Shown one piece after another: positions 19,556 through 29,689 of a stretch of DNA of 64,000 bases. The notes under the pieces are model-generated. The model worked only from the letters and a program-made list of their open reading frames with translations. It was not told where the DNA came from and did no database searches. This stretch comes from Streptomyces roseofulvus (GTDB lineage Bacteria > Actinomycetota > Actinomycetes > Streptomycetales > Streptomycetaceae), in NCBI RefSeq assembly GCF_039534915.1, contig NZ_BAAAWE010000001.1, positions 2,728,001 to 2,792,000 on the forward strand, in the 5' to 3' direction. Each line of letters begins with the position of its first letter. Position 1 is the first letter of the stretch. The position numbers and the translations under genes are program-made.

Positions 19556-20305
19556 CTAGCTCTTTTCTACGTACCGCAGGGAGCGCAGGCCGCGCTCCAG
19601 GTGCCAGTGCAGATAGGCGGACACCAGTCCGCTGCCCTCCCTGACGTGACGCGGCTCGCACGCGTCCGCCGTCGCCCAGTCGCCGGTGAGCAGCGCGCTG
19701 AGCAGGCCGATGGCCTCCGCTGAGGGTACGACGCTTCCGGGGACCCGGCAGTCGCCGCATATGACGCCGCCCGCCGCGACCGAGAAGAACCGGTTCGGGC
19801 CGTCGAGTCCGCATTTGGCGCAGTCCGAGAAGGAGGGCGCGTAGCCGTTCACGGCGAGGGAGCGGAGCAGGAAGGCGTCGAGGATGAGGTGGGGGGCGTG
19901 CTCGCCCCGGGCGAGGGTGCGCAGTCCGCCGACGAGCAGCAGGTACTGCTGCACGGCCGGCTCGCCCTCGTGGTCGGTGAAGCGCTCGGCCGTCTCCAGC
20001 ATCGCGGTGCCGGCGGTGTAGCGGGCGTAGTCGGTGACGATGCCGCCGCCGTAGGCGGCGATGGTCTCGCTCTGGGTGCAGAGCGGCAGCCCGCGTCCGA
20101 CCAGCTCGCTGCCGCGGGCGAAGAACTGCACGTCGACGTGGGAGAAGGGTTCGAGGCGCGCGCCGAACTTGGACTTGGTCCGCCGCACTCCGCGCGCCAC
20201 GGCGCGCACCCGTCCGTGCCCGCGGGTGAGGATCGTGATGATGCGATCCGCTTCGCCCAGCTTCTGGGTGCGCAGCACGATGCCGTCGTCGCGGAACAGA
20301 CTCAT
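19556..20305 (-). CDS. recO: DNA repair protein RecO
   Basis: 249 residues from ATG at 20303-20305. RecO loads RecA with RecR during gap repair and anneals single strands. The N-terminal OB fold reads LFRDDGIVLRTQKLGEADRI and HGRVRAVARGVRR. A zinc-ribbon follows with Cys162 and Cys165 (DCAKCGLDG) and Cys183, Cys186 (VICGDC). GAGAAT stands six bases before the start and no Shine-Dalgarno is seen, suggesting a leaderless message. Confidence 0.93.
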   Translation of the reverse strand: MSLFRDDGIVLRTQKLGEADRIITILTRGHGRVRAVARGVRRTKSKFGARLEPFSHVDVQFFARGSELVGRGLPLCTQSETIAAYGGGIVTDYARYTAGTAMLETAERFTDHEGEPAVQQYLLLVGGLRTLARGEHAPHLILDAFLLRSLAVNGYAPSFSDCAKCGLDGPNRFFSVAAGGVICGDCRVPGSVVPSAEAIGLLSALLTGDWATADACEPRHVREGSGLVSAYLHWHLERGLRSLRYVEKS

Positions 20306-20311
20306 GGACCC

Positions 20312-20317
20312 ATTCTC
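20312..20317 (-). promoter_or_regulatory. Putative -10 box of leaderless recO
   Basis: GAGAAT on the minus strand, six bases before the recO ATG; no ribosome-binding site in between. Confidence 0.4.
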
Positions 20318-20370
20318 CCGTACGCGGGGAGGGTCCCGGCCGCGTCCGGGTGATCCGGGGGCCGGGAGGT

Positions 20371-20586
20371 TCAGGGGACCTCGCCGCGGCTGCGGGCGTT
20401 GGCGTGGGCGGTGGCGGCGCTGAGGCGTTCGGCGGAGGTGGCCTCGCGGACCTCCTCGGGCGCCACGTCCCATTCGCGTCCGCCGCCGAGCGGGCGGATC
20501 TGGACGTAGGGGCCCTCGTGGCCCATCACCCTCGCGACCCGCCCGGTGCGGATCTCCACGACGTACGCCCCGATCGGCAGTGCCAT
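20371..20586 (-). CDS. Small conserved-looking hypothetical protein
   Basis: 71 residues from ATG at 20584-20586, with a strong GGAGGAGGG six bases upstream. The first 45 residues (ALPIGAYVVEIRTGRVARVM, YVQIRPLGGGREWDV) look like a small SH3-like beta barrel, followed by a helix rich in Ala and Glu. No signal or membrane segment. I do not recognise a named family. recO lies 65 bases downstream with its own putative promoter. Confidence 0.7.
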   Translation of the reverse strand: MALPIGAYVVEIRTGRVARVMGHEGPYVQIRPLGGGREWDVAPEEVREATSAERLSAATAHANARSRGEVP

Positions 20587-21233
20587 GACCGGCCCTCCTC
20601 CCCGGCGGTCCGGGCCCGGGCGGTGCGCCGGGCGGGTCCGCCGTGCGGTGTCCCTTTGCGAACGAGCGGCCGCGGGGACGACGGAGCCGCGGGGCCGGAC
20701 GCCGGTGCCGGGCGGGGTTCCTCCGCGCCGTTCCCGCGCATTTCCGGCTCCGTGTGCCGCGCCGCTCCGACTTCCCCCGTGGTCGTTCTCTCCTGCTGTC
20801 TTCCTTCACCAACGTATGCCTTTCTGAATCCATTTCCCGCTTCCCCACTCCCGGGTGACCCGGGATCCGTAGAATCGGGGGACGCACCAAGGGAGTTCGG
20901 GGTGTTCCCGCACGCCACCGGGGCGGGATGTTCGAGCGGATAATTCGATTCGCGGCCGTCGGGTCGCGCGTGGAATCGGCGAAGTCCCGTAAATACGGGG
21001 GAATCTCGAACGGCCGTGCCGGGCCGTCACGGAATTGTTCCCGGGGTCCCGGTTTTCGCTCCGGCGCACGCCGGGGCGCGTGAAGGGGGCGCGCGGAACG
21101 GTCCCGCCGGGGCGCGCGCGGGGCCCGGACGTGGTGCCGGGCGGGCCGGTGCCCCTACGATCGGCGCGGGAGCGTCGCCCTGTCGCCCGGCGGCGCCCCG
21201 GGACCGACCGACGGCGGCGGAGGAATGCGGACG
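20587..21233. other. Long intergenic region
   Basis: About 650 bases with no well-supported gene. It is less GC-rich around 20790-21010. A 13-codon frame at 20902-20943 has AAGGGAG before its GTG and may be a leader or nothing. CCCGT/ACGGG (20986-20999) forms a small hairpin. The rest holds upstream regions for the small gene at 20586 and the membrane protein at 21234. Confidence 0.5.
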
Positions 21234-21653
21234 ATGACGGCCACCCCCTCTCTGGTCCTGCGCGGTGGTGAATCGGTTCTCCGCTTCGCGGGCGGGCCGG
21301 TGACCCTGCACCGCCCGGACAAGGAACACCACATACCGCTCGCGGCGATCTCCTTCGTCCACGCCGAGGGCCGGTCGGTCGCGATCGTGCTGACGGCGTC
21401 CGGGGCCGACGAGCCGACGATCTACCGGGTCGCCGACGTCGACGAGACCGGCGCGCTCGCCTTCGCGGACGCCGTGACCGCCGCCCTCCCCGGCACCCCG
21501 GCGCCCGACGGCGCCGCGCTCGTCACGACCCGCGCGCCCCGCGCCCAGGAGCCCGCCGCCGGCGCCGGCGGCGTCCCCTGGAAGCCGGTCGTGGCCGCCG
21601 TGGCCGCGGCCGTCCTGCTGATCGCCCTGGCGGTGATCGCCACCAGGGGCTGA
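21234..21653 (+). CDS. Hypothetical membrane protein, paralogue of next gene
   Basis: 139 residues from ATG at 21234; the ATG nine bases earlier is too close to the GGCGGAGG sequence at 21215-21222. The N-terminal 85 residues are soluble and beta-rich (LVLRGGESVLRFAGGPVTLH, EGRSVAIVLTASGADEPTIY). A single membrane helix closes the protein (VVAAVAAAVLLIALAVIATR). The soluble part aligns with the N-terminal domain of the following gene, including RVADVDETGALAF against RIDDVDPDGAALL. Function is unknown. Confidence 0.75.
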   Translation: MTATPSLVLRGGESVLRFAGGPVTLHRPDKEHHIPLAAISFVHAEGRSVAIVLTASGADEPTIYRVADVDETGALAFADAVTAALPGTPAPDGAALVTTRAPRAQEPAAGAGGVPWKPVVAAVAAAVLLIALAVIATRG

Positions 21654-21686
21654 CCTGCGCCCGCTCCCGGCTCTACGATCACGCTC

Positions 21687-22505
21687 ATGCCGATACCCCT
21701 CGCCTCCCTCCCGGTCCTCGTGGGCCGGGACGGAATCGTCCTGTCCGTCGAGAACGAAGGACTGGTCCTCGATCTCCCGACGGAACAGATCGTCTTCACC
21801 GCCGACGGACTCGGCCGGCTCCGCGCCGAGGGCGGGACGGTCCTGATCGAACTGCGGGCGAGGGCCGGGGCGACCCCGCGGGTCCACCGGATCGACGACG
21901 TCGACCCGGACGGGGCGGCCCTCCTCGTCGACACGATCAACGACCTGCTCGCCAACCGGACGGACAGGGACGACGTCGACGGCGCCCGCTTCGCCGCGAT
22001 CCGCTCGCTGGCGCCGCGGTGGCGCCACCGGTTCGCCCGCCGGGTCCGGCGGGGCGTCCTCGGCTATCTGCTCGCGCTGGTCGTGCTCGCGGTGGTCGCC
22101 GGCTCCCTGGGCCACTGGGACGTCGTCATCGTGGAGATCGGGGTGGGCGGCATCAGCGGGCTGGCGCTCGGATTCGGCACGTACGGGGTCGGGGACGGCC
22201 TGCGCGAGCGATGGCTGCGGCGGCACGGTGTCGCGGTGACCGCCACCCGGGCAACGTCGCCGGGCGCGTACGTCTACCCCGACGGGACCGGCGACTACCG
22301 GATCTTCGTGCACGGCAGGGCCGGCGCGGCCATCACCGCGTACTACCCGCCGGGGGACCCGGCGGACGTGGACGTGCCCTTGCCGCCCTTCACCCGGCTG
22401 GTGAGAACGATCGGCGGCGGTTTCCTGCTCGCCTGCGGGATCGCGGGCACGGTCGCACTCGCGGCGCTGACGGTGACCTCGTTCAGCACCTCAGGCGGCC
22501 TTTGA
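21687..22505 (+). CDS. Hypothetical membrane protein with shared N-terminal domain
   Basis: 272 residues. Residues 1-90 form the same domain as the preceding gene (LVGRDGIVLSVENEGLVLDL, GGTVLIELRARAGATPRVHR). A basic segment RWRHRFARRVRRGVLG precedes membrane helices at about residues 125-165, and another lies near the C-terminus (LLACGIAGTVALAALTV). The loop contains GDYRIFVHGRAGAAITAYYP. TACGAT seven bases before the ATG suggests a leaderless start. Not a recognised family. Confidence 0.75.
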   Translation: MPIPLASLPVLVGRDGIVLSVENEGLVLDLPTEQIVFTADGLGRLRAEGGTVLIELRARAGATPRVHRIDDVDPDGAALLVDTINDLLANRTDRDDVDGARFAAIRSLAPRWRHRFARRVRRGVLGYLLALVVLAVVAGSLGHWDVVIVEIGVGGISGLALGFGTYGVGDGLRERWLRRHGVAVTATRATSPGAYVYPDGTGDYRIFVHGRAGAAITAYYPPGDPADVDVPLPPFTRLVRTIGGGFLLACGIAGTVALAALTVTSFSTSGGL

Positions 22506-22510
22506 GAAGT

Positions 22511-22527
22511 CATAAGTCTGCCTTATG
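22511..22527. repeat. Inverted repeat CATAAG / CTTATG
   Basis: CATAAG (22511-22516) and CTTATG (22522-22527) flank five bases just after the stop of the membrane protein. It could be a weak terminator or an operator upstream of the ferredoxin reductase gene. Confidence 0.35.
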
Positions 22528-22566
22528 GGGGCATAGACCAGGGTCGGGTACCACTTCCCGCTCGGG

Positions 22567-22585
22567 GTTAATTAGGGTGGCCTAA
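22567..22585 (+). promoter_or_regulatory. Putative iron box (DmdR/IdeR type)
   Basis: The 19 bases contain TTAGGGTGGCCTAA, matching 12 of 19 positions of the IdeR/DmdR consensus TTAGGTTAGGCTAACCTAA, including both conserved TTAGG and CCTAA arms. It lies about 45 bases upstream of the reductase start. Confidence 0.6.
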
Positions 22586-22630
22586 GTGTCGGCGGCTCCG
22601 CCGCACCCCGTATGCGAAGGGAACCCAGTC

Positions 22631-23998
22631 ATGCCCCGCCCCCTCCGGGTCGCGATCGTCGGCGCCGGCCCCGCCGGCATCTACGCCGCCGACGCGCTGC
22701 TGAAGTCCGACACCGCCACCGAGCCGGGCGTGTCCATCGACATCTTCGAGCGGATGCCGGCCCCCTTCGGCCTCATCCGCTACGGCGTCGCCCCCGACCA
22801 CCCGCGGATCAAGGGCATCATCACCGCCCTTCACCAGGTGCTCGACAAGCCGCAGGTCCGCCTCTTCGGCAACGTCAACTACGGCACCGACGTCCACCTC
22901 GACGACCTGCGGTCCTTCTACGACGCGGTGATCTTCTCCACCGGCGCCATGTTCGACCGCGAGCTGAGGATCCCCGGCGTCGAGCTGAACGGCTCCTTCG
23001 GCGCCGCCGACTTCGCCTCCTGGTACGACGGCCACCCGGACGTCCCGCGCACCTGGGACCTGTCCGCCGAGAAGGTCGCCGTCCTCGGCGTCGGCAACGT
23101 CGCCCTCGACGTCGCCCGCATCCTCGCCAAGACCGCCGAGGAGCTGCTGCCGACCGAGATCCCCGCCAACGTCCACGACGGCCTGAAGGCCAACAAGGCC
23201 GTCGAGATCCACGTCTTCGGCCGCCGCGGCCCGGCGCAGGCGAAGTTCAGCCCCATGGAGCTGCGCGAGCTCGACCACTCGCCCACCATCGAGGTCATCG
23301 TCAACCCCGAGGACATCGACTACGACGAGGGCTCCATCGCCGAGCGGCGCAAGAACAAGCAGACCGACATGGTCGCCAAGACCCTGGAGAACTGGGCGAT
23401 CCGCGACGTCGGCGACCGCCCGCACAAGCTCTTCCTGCACTTCTTCGAGTCCCCCGTCGAGATCCTCGGCGAGAACGGCGAGGTCGTCGGCCTGCGCACC
23501 GAGCGCACCGAACTCGACGGCACCGGGAACGTGAAGGGCACCGGCGTCACCACCGACTGGGACGTCCAGGCCGTCTACCGCGCCGTCGGCTACCTCTCCG
23601 ACGAGCTGCCCAAGCTCCCCTGGGACACCGTCAGCGGCACCGTCCCGGACCAGGGCGGCCGGGTGATGGAGGGCGACGAGCACATGGCCTCCACCTACGT
23701 CACCGGCTGGATCCGCCGCGGCCCGGTCGGCCTCATCGGCCACACCAAGGGCGACGCCAACGAGACCGTCGCGAACCTCCTGGAGGACTTCGCCGCCGGC
23801 CGGCTCCTCACCCCGGCCAGCCCGGAGGCCGACGCCGTCGTCGCCTTCCTGGAGGGCAAGGGCCTCACCTACACGACGTGGGAGGGCTGGTACGCGCTCG
23901 ACGCCGCCGAGAAGGCGCTGGGCGAGCCGCAGGGCCGCGAGCGCGTGAAGATCGTCGAGCGCGAGGACATGCTCCGCGCCAGCGGCGCGATCGACTGA
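22631..23998 (+). CDS. fprA: Ferredoxin/adrenodoxin-type NADP+ reductase (FprA-like)
   Basis: 455 residues from ATG at 22631 with GAAGGGA upstream. A FAD flavoprotein that moves electrons between NADPH and ferredoxins. The FAD site VAIVGAGPAGIYAADALL starts at about residue 8, followed by the family signature PFGLIRYGVAPDH. The NADP Rossmann motif is VAVLGVGNVALDVARIL, and the C-terminal FAD contact is GWIRRGPVGLIGHTKGDANE. Length and motifs fit the mycobacterial FprA family. The iron box upstream suggests iron-dependent expression. Partner ferredoxin is not in the window. Confidence 0.93.
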   Translation: MPRPLRVAIVGAGPAGIYAADALLKSDTATEPGVSIDIFERMPAPFGLIRYGVAPDHPRIKGIITALHQVLDKPQVRLFGNVNYGTDVHLDDLRSFYDAVIFSTGAMFDRELRIPGVELNGSFGAADFASWYDGHPDVPRTWDLSAEKVAVLGVGNVALDVARILAKTAEELLPTEIPANVHDGLKANKAVEIHVFGRRGPAQAKFSPMELRELDHSPTIEVIVNPEDIDYDEGSIAERRKNKQTDMVAKTLENWAIRDVGDRPHKLFLHFFESPVEILGENGEVVGLRTERTELDGTGNVKGTGVTTDWDVQAVYRAVGYLSDELPKLPWDTVSGTVPDQGGRVMEGDEHMASTYVTGWIRRGPVGLIGHTKGDANETVANLLEDFAAGRLLTPASPEADAVVAFLEGKGLTYTTWEGWYALDAAEKALGEPQGRERVKIVEREDMLRASGAID

Positions 23999-24074
23999 CC
24001 CCGGCGGACCCCCGCCGACGAGCGGCCCTCCCCCGCCCGGTCCTACGCTGGAAGGACCGGAAGGGGTGAGGGCC

Positions 24075-25535
24075 GTGTCCGCACCCGTCGTCGACCGCGC
24101 CGGCCGGGCCCGGGACGCGGTGGCCCACGAGCGGTGGGCCGAGGCGTACACGCTGCTGCACGCCCGTGACCGGCACCCCGACCGGGCGCTGACCGCCGGC
24201 GAGCTCGACGCGCTCTCCGACGCCGCCTGGTGGTCCGGGCACCTCGACGAGTCCGTCGCGGCCCGGCTGCGGGCGCACTCCGCCCACGTCGCCGCCGGCG
24301 ACCACCGCGGCGCGGGCGCGGCCGCCTGGTGGCTCCACCACGAGTACGCGGGCCTGGGCCGGCCCGCCGTCGCGGCCGGCTGGCTGCACCGCGCCCACCA
24401 CCACCTGGACGAACTGCCGCCCTGCCCCGAGCAGTCCCTCCTCGCCTGGACCGACGTCGAGGAGGCCACCGCCCGCGGCGACGGACCCGCCGCCCTGGCC
24501 GCCGCCGCCCGGATGACCCGCCTCGCCGAGGACTCCGGCAGCCCCGACCTGCGGGCGCTCGGCCGGCAGGCCGGCGCGACCGCGCTGCTCGCCCGGGGCC
24601 ACCGCGCCGAGGGGCTCGCCCTCCTCGACGAGGCCGTGCGCGCGGCCGCCGCCGGCGAGCTGAGCGTCCTCTGCACCGGCCGGCTGTACGGGCTGGCCCT
24701 CACCCGGTGCGAGGAGGCGGCCGACCTCGGACGGGCCGTCGAGTGGACCCGTACCGCGATGGAGTGGTGCGCCACCACGGGCGACGGCGAGAACCCCTTC
24801 CGCGGGATCATCCGGGCCCACCGGGTCGCGGTCCTGGACCTCCTCGGGGAGTGGACCGCGGCCGAGGAGGAGGCCCGGCGGGCCTGCCGGGAGGTGCCGC
24901 CGGACAGCCTGGAGTCGGCCGCCGCCGCGTACTGCGCCGTCGGTGACGTCCAGCGCCGCCAGGGCCGCCTGGACCAGGCCGCCCGCTCCTACGCCCACGC
25001 CCACGAACTGGGCCGGCTCCCCCAGCCCGGCCTCGCCCTGCTGCGGCTCGCGCAGGGCCGCGCGGAAACGGCGGCGGCCGGGCTGCGGCTCGCGCTGGCC
25101 TGCCAGGACGCCCGCCACGGCCCCATGGCCCGGGCCCGGCTGCTGGCCGCCGCCACCGAGGTCGCCCTCGCCACGGGAGCCGTACGGGAGGCGGCGGACG
25201 CGGCGGCCGAACTCGACGTGCTGGCCGGCGACGTGCCGCTGCTGCGCGCCCTCGCCGACACCGCGGCCGGCGCGGTCGCCCTGGTCACGGAGCCCGACGC
25301 GACGCCGGCGGCGCTGCGGCGGGCCCTCGACGGCTGGCTCCGGCTGCGGGTGCCGTACGAGGCGGCGCGGGTGCGGACGCTGCTCGCGGCGGCCGCCCGG
25401 GCGGCCGGGGACCACGAGGCCGCCCGGCGGGAACAGGCCCTCGCCCGGGACGGCTTCGCACGGCTCGGCGCCGGTGCCGGTCCGGACGCCCGCGGGCCTG
25501 CCATCGGCGGGCACACGGTGAACGGCGTCCCGTAG
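24075..25535 (+). CDS. TPR-repeat protein resembling the C-terminal part of LuxR/LAL regulators
   Basis: 486 residues from GTG at 24075, with AAGGGG nine bases before. Almost entirely helical repeats of about 34 residues rich in Ala and Leu: WAEAYTLLHARDRHPDRALT, WWSGHLDESVAARLRAHSAH, AYCAVGDVQRRQGRLDQAAR and so on. It resembles the tetratricopeptide half of large ATP-binding LuxR (LAL) regulators, but no ATPase domain and no C-terminal LuxR helix-turn-helix is present. A scaffold or a decayed regulator are both possible. Cytoplasmic. Confidence 0.7.
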   Translation: MSAPVVDRAGRARDAVAHERWAEAYTLLHARDRHPDRALTAGELDALSDAAWWSGHLDESVAARLRAHSAHVAAGDHRGAGAAAWWLHHEYAGLGRPAVAAGWLHRAHHHLDELPPCPEQSLLAWTDVEEATARGDGPAALAAAARMTRLAEDSGSPDLRALGRQAGATALLARGHRAEGLALLDEAVRAAAAGELSVLCTGRLYGLALTRCEEAADLGRAVEWTRTAMEWCATTGDGENPFRGIIRAHRVAVLDLLGEWTAAEEEARRACREVPPDSLESAAAAYCAVGDVQRRQGRLDQAARSYAHAHELGRLPQPGLALLRLAQGRAETAAAGLRLALACQDARHGPMARARLLAAATEVALATGAVREAADAAAELDVLAGDVPLLRALADTAAGAVALVTEPDATPAALRRALDGWLRLRVPYEAARVRTLLAAAARAAGDHEAARREQALARDGFARLGAGAGPDARGPAIGGHTVNGVP

Positions 25536-25552
25536 GACGGGACTCCGTCGGG

Positions 25553-26245
25553 TCAGGAGACCGTCCGGGCCGTGGCGAGCAGGCGCAGGACGTCCTCGGG
25601 CGGCAGGCCGAGGGCGGTCCCGACGGTGCCCAGGACCTCCTGCTCGGCCGGGCTGTAGCCGCCGTCGGCGAGCGCGATCCGGGCCGCCTGGAGGAGCAGC
25701 GACTCCCGGCCGGCGGGCTCCAGGTGCGGGGTGAGGGGGGCGACGGCCTCGTGGATCTCGATGGCGAGGAGGGTGCCCTCGGGGTTGATCTCCGGCATGA
25801 ACCGCCCGGTGTCGGCCTCCAGCGCCTCGACCAGGTCGACGAGCTGGACGGCCGTGCAGTCGGCGTAGCCGGCGGACCGGACGGCGTGCACGGCCCGGTC
25901 CAGGACCTCGCGGGAGCCGGTGCCGCCGGCCGCCAGGACGGCGAGGGCGACGGTGTGGACGGCGTCCCGCAGCATCGCCGAGAAGCGGCCGGTGGTCGGC
26001 CGCTCCAGCACCTCGGTGCCGAAGTGGGTGTGGCAGGAGGCGCACTCCACGACCGGCCCGGTACAGCCCCGGGGCAGCAGCGGGACGCCGAGGACGGCGA
26101 ACCGGCGGCGGCCGGTGCGCCGCCGGTAGTTGCGGTCGCCGCCGCACTCCTCGCAGAAGAACTCTCCGTCGCCGATGGTGTTCCAGGAAGTGCGGATGCC
26201 GCAGACGGTCAGCTTCCCACCACGTGTTTTCCGGGCAGAACGCAC
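25553..26245 (-). CDS. TerB-like protein with N-terminal zinc ribbons
   Basis: 230 residues from GTG at 26243-26245 with GGAGG five bases upstream. The first 90 residues carry two cysteine clusters, CGIRTSWN-FFCEECGGDRNY and ECASCHTHFGTEVL, likely to form zinc ribbons. The C-terminal domain (about residues 150-228) ends IALADGGYSPAEQEVLGTVG then TALGLPPEDVLRLL, the pattern of TerB domains, whose helical bundle carries metal-binding acids. TerB proteins are linked to tellurite and stress responses but tellurite resistance is not implied here. Confidence 0.75.
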   Translation of the reverse strand: MRSARKTRGGKLTVCGIRTSWNTIGDGEFFCEECGGDRNYRRRTGRRRFAVLGVPLLPRGCTGPVVECASCHTHFGTEVLERPTTGRFSAMLRDAVHTVALAVLAAGGTGSREVLDRAVHAVRSAGYADCTAVQLVDLVEALEADTGRFMPEINPEGTLLAIEIHEAVAPLTPHLEPAGRESLLLQAARIALADGGYSPAEQEVLGTVGTALGLPPEDVLRLLATARTVS

Positions 26246-26294
26246 GCGCACCTCCTCAACGGCCCGGCTGCACTGCCGGTGCGTTGGCGTGATG

Positions 26295-26513
26295 TTAGCC
26301 ACATCCGTGATGTGGCGTCAGCACCTCGTCCGTACTTCGCACCGGATCTGGCCGAGACACGACACCGGGGTTTCGGGCCCGGCGGCGGCACTTCGCGAAG
26401 GCCAGGAAGCCTCCGCCGAGCGGCAGGGCGCCGGCGGCGGCCCCGAGGACGGCGGGGTCGATGGCCGAACCGGTCGTGGCGAGATCACCCTCCGGGGTGG
26501 TCGCGGGCGACAC
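26295..26513 (-). pseudogene. Orphan cell-wall sorting signal (LAXTG type), remnant of a surface protein
   Basis: A frame of up to 72 codons (GTG at 26511-26513) reads SPATTPEGDLATTGSAIDPA then VLGAAAGALPLGGGFLAFAK and CRRRARNPG. That is a sortase motif (LATTG), a hydrophobic helix and a basic tail, the complete C-terminal sorting signal of a sortase E-type substrate. There is no signal peptide or extracellular domain: the frame begins directly after the leuA terminator. It looks like the 3' remnant of a deleted gene. An intact small gene cannot be excluded but it would lack export signals. Confidence 0.5.
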
Positions 26514-26518
26514 GGGAA

Positions 26519-26549
26519 GCGCCCCGCCCCTCTCGGAGGGGCGGGGCGC
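26519..26549 (-). terminator. leuA terminator
   Basis: GCGCCCCGCCCCTC (26519-26532) pairs perfectly with GAGGGGCGGGGCGC (26536-26549) around TCG, 24 bases past the leuA stop. Confidence 0.85.
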
Positions 26550-26572
26550 CGTGCGTACGCGAGGTCGCGAGG

Positions 26573-28470
<1,898 letters not shown>

Positions 28471-28518
28471 GATGTGCGTCACCATAGCCCAGGCCCGGGG
28501 AAGGCGGACGTCCTGTTC

Positions 28519-28545
28519 CAGTATGCGGGACGGCGGTGTCGTCAA
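28519..28545 (-). promoter_or_regulatory. Candidate leuA promoter
   Basis: Minus strand TTGACG (complement of 28540-28545) is followed after about 16 bases by TACTGG or overlapping CATACT (near 28519-28526). This places the start of transcription about 40 bases ahead of the leader peptide. Confidence 0.45.
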
Positions 28546-28630
28546 GCCCGAAAGGTGACTCATCACTCCATTTCGGCAATCCCCGTCACTTCTCGTGACA
28601 GTCACGTCGCACAGTGCCACATTGCCGGGT

Positions 28631-29668
28631 ATGACCTCACCCTTCTGCACGATCGTGCCGCCCCACCTCCTGGAGAAGCTGGCCGCGGACGGCCGCGAGT
28701 CCGCGCAGCGCACCCTGCAGGCCGACTCCGCCCTCCGCACCCGCCGCCGGGTGACCACCCTGCGGGCCGCGCAGTCCGCGCCCGCGTCCGCGCTCACCGG
28801 GACCCCGCGGCGCGCCGTCCACGACGCCGAGCACACCGAGACCCTGCCCGGGCGCGAGGTCCGCGCCGAGGGCGACGCACCGGTCGGGGACGCGACCGTC
28901 AACCGCGCCCACGCGGGTCTCGGCGCCACCTTCGACCTCTTCATGAAGGTCTACGGGCGGGACTCGATGGACGGGAGCGGCATGCCCCTGATCGCCACCG
29001 TCCACTACGGCGTCGACTACGCCAACGCCTTCTGGGACGGCAGCCAGATGGTCTTCGGCGACGGCGACGGCGACCTCTTCCTCGACTTCACCCTGCCCGT
29101 CGACGTCATCGGCCACGAGCTCGCCCACGGCTTCACCCAGCACACGGCGAACCTGGAGTACTACGGCCAGTCCGGCGCGCTCAACGAGTCCGTCTCCGAC
29201 GTCTTCGGCGCGCTCGTCAAGCAGTACGCCCTCGGGCAGAGCGCCGCCGAGGCGGACTGGCTGATCGGCGCCGGACTGCTCGGCCCGGGCGTCGACCGGG
29301 GCGTGGCGCTGCGTTCCATGAAGGAGCCCGGAACCGCGTACGACGACGACGTCCTCGGCAAGGACCCGCAGCCCGGCCACATGGACGACTACGTGCGCAC
29401 CAGCCGGGACAACGGCGGCGTCCACATCAACTCCGGCATCCCCAACCGCGCCTTCCACCTGCTGGCGACCGAGCTGGGCGGCAACGCCTGGGAGCGCGCG
29501 GGGCTGATCTGGTACGACGTCATGACGGGCGGCGCGCTGGCGCCGGACACCGGCTTCGCGGAGTTCGCGGCGGCCACGGTGGCGGCGGCGAAGGCGCGGT
29601 ACGGCGACGCGGCGGAGCTCCAGGCGGTCACGAAGGCGTGGGCGGCCGTGGGCCTGCCGGTCGACTGA
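28631..29668 (+). CDS. Protealysin-like neutral metalloprotease (M4 family)
   Basis: 345 residues from ATG at 28631. A thermolysin-type zinc protease of the short protealysin group: the N-terminal prodomain (residues 1-50) has the CTIVPPHLLEKLA motif typical of protealysin precursors, and there is no signal peptide. Catalytic residues are present: HELAH (162-166), the NESVSD zinc-ligand Glu (186) and HINSGIPNRAF with the proton-donor His. CACATT seven bases before the ATG suggests a leaderless promoter. The following gene encodes its likely inhibitor. Whether it acts inside the cell or is exported without a signal is unknown. Confidence 0.92.
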   Translation: MTSPFCTIVPPHLLEKLAADGRESAQRTLQADSALRTRRRVTTLRAAQSAPASALTGTPRRAVHDAEHTETLPGREVRAEGDAPVGDATVNRAHAGLGATFDLFMKVYGRDSMDGSGMPLIATVHYGVDYANAFWDGSQMVFGDGDGDLFLDFTLPVDVIGHELAHGFTQHTANLEYYGQSGALNESVSDVFGALVKQYALGQSAAEADWLIGAGLLGPGVDRGVALRSMKEPGTAYDDDVLGKDPQPGHMDDYVRTSRDNGGVHINSGIPNRAFHLLATELGGNAWERAGLIWYDVMTGGALAPDTGFAEFAAATVAAAKARYGDAAELQAVTKAWAAVGLPVD

Positions 29669-29689
29669 GCCGGCTGGTAGACAGGGCCC

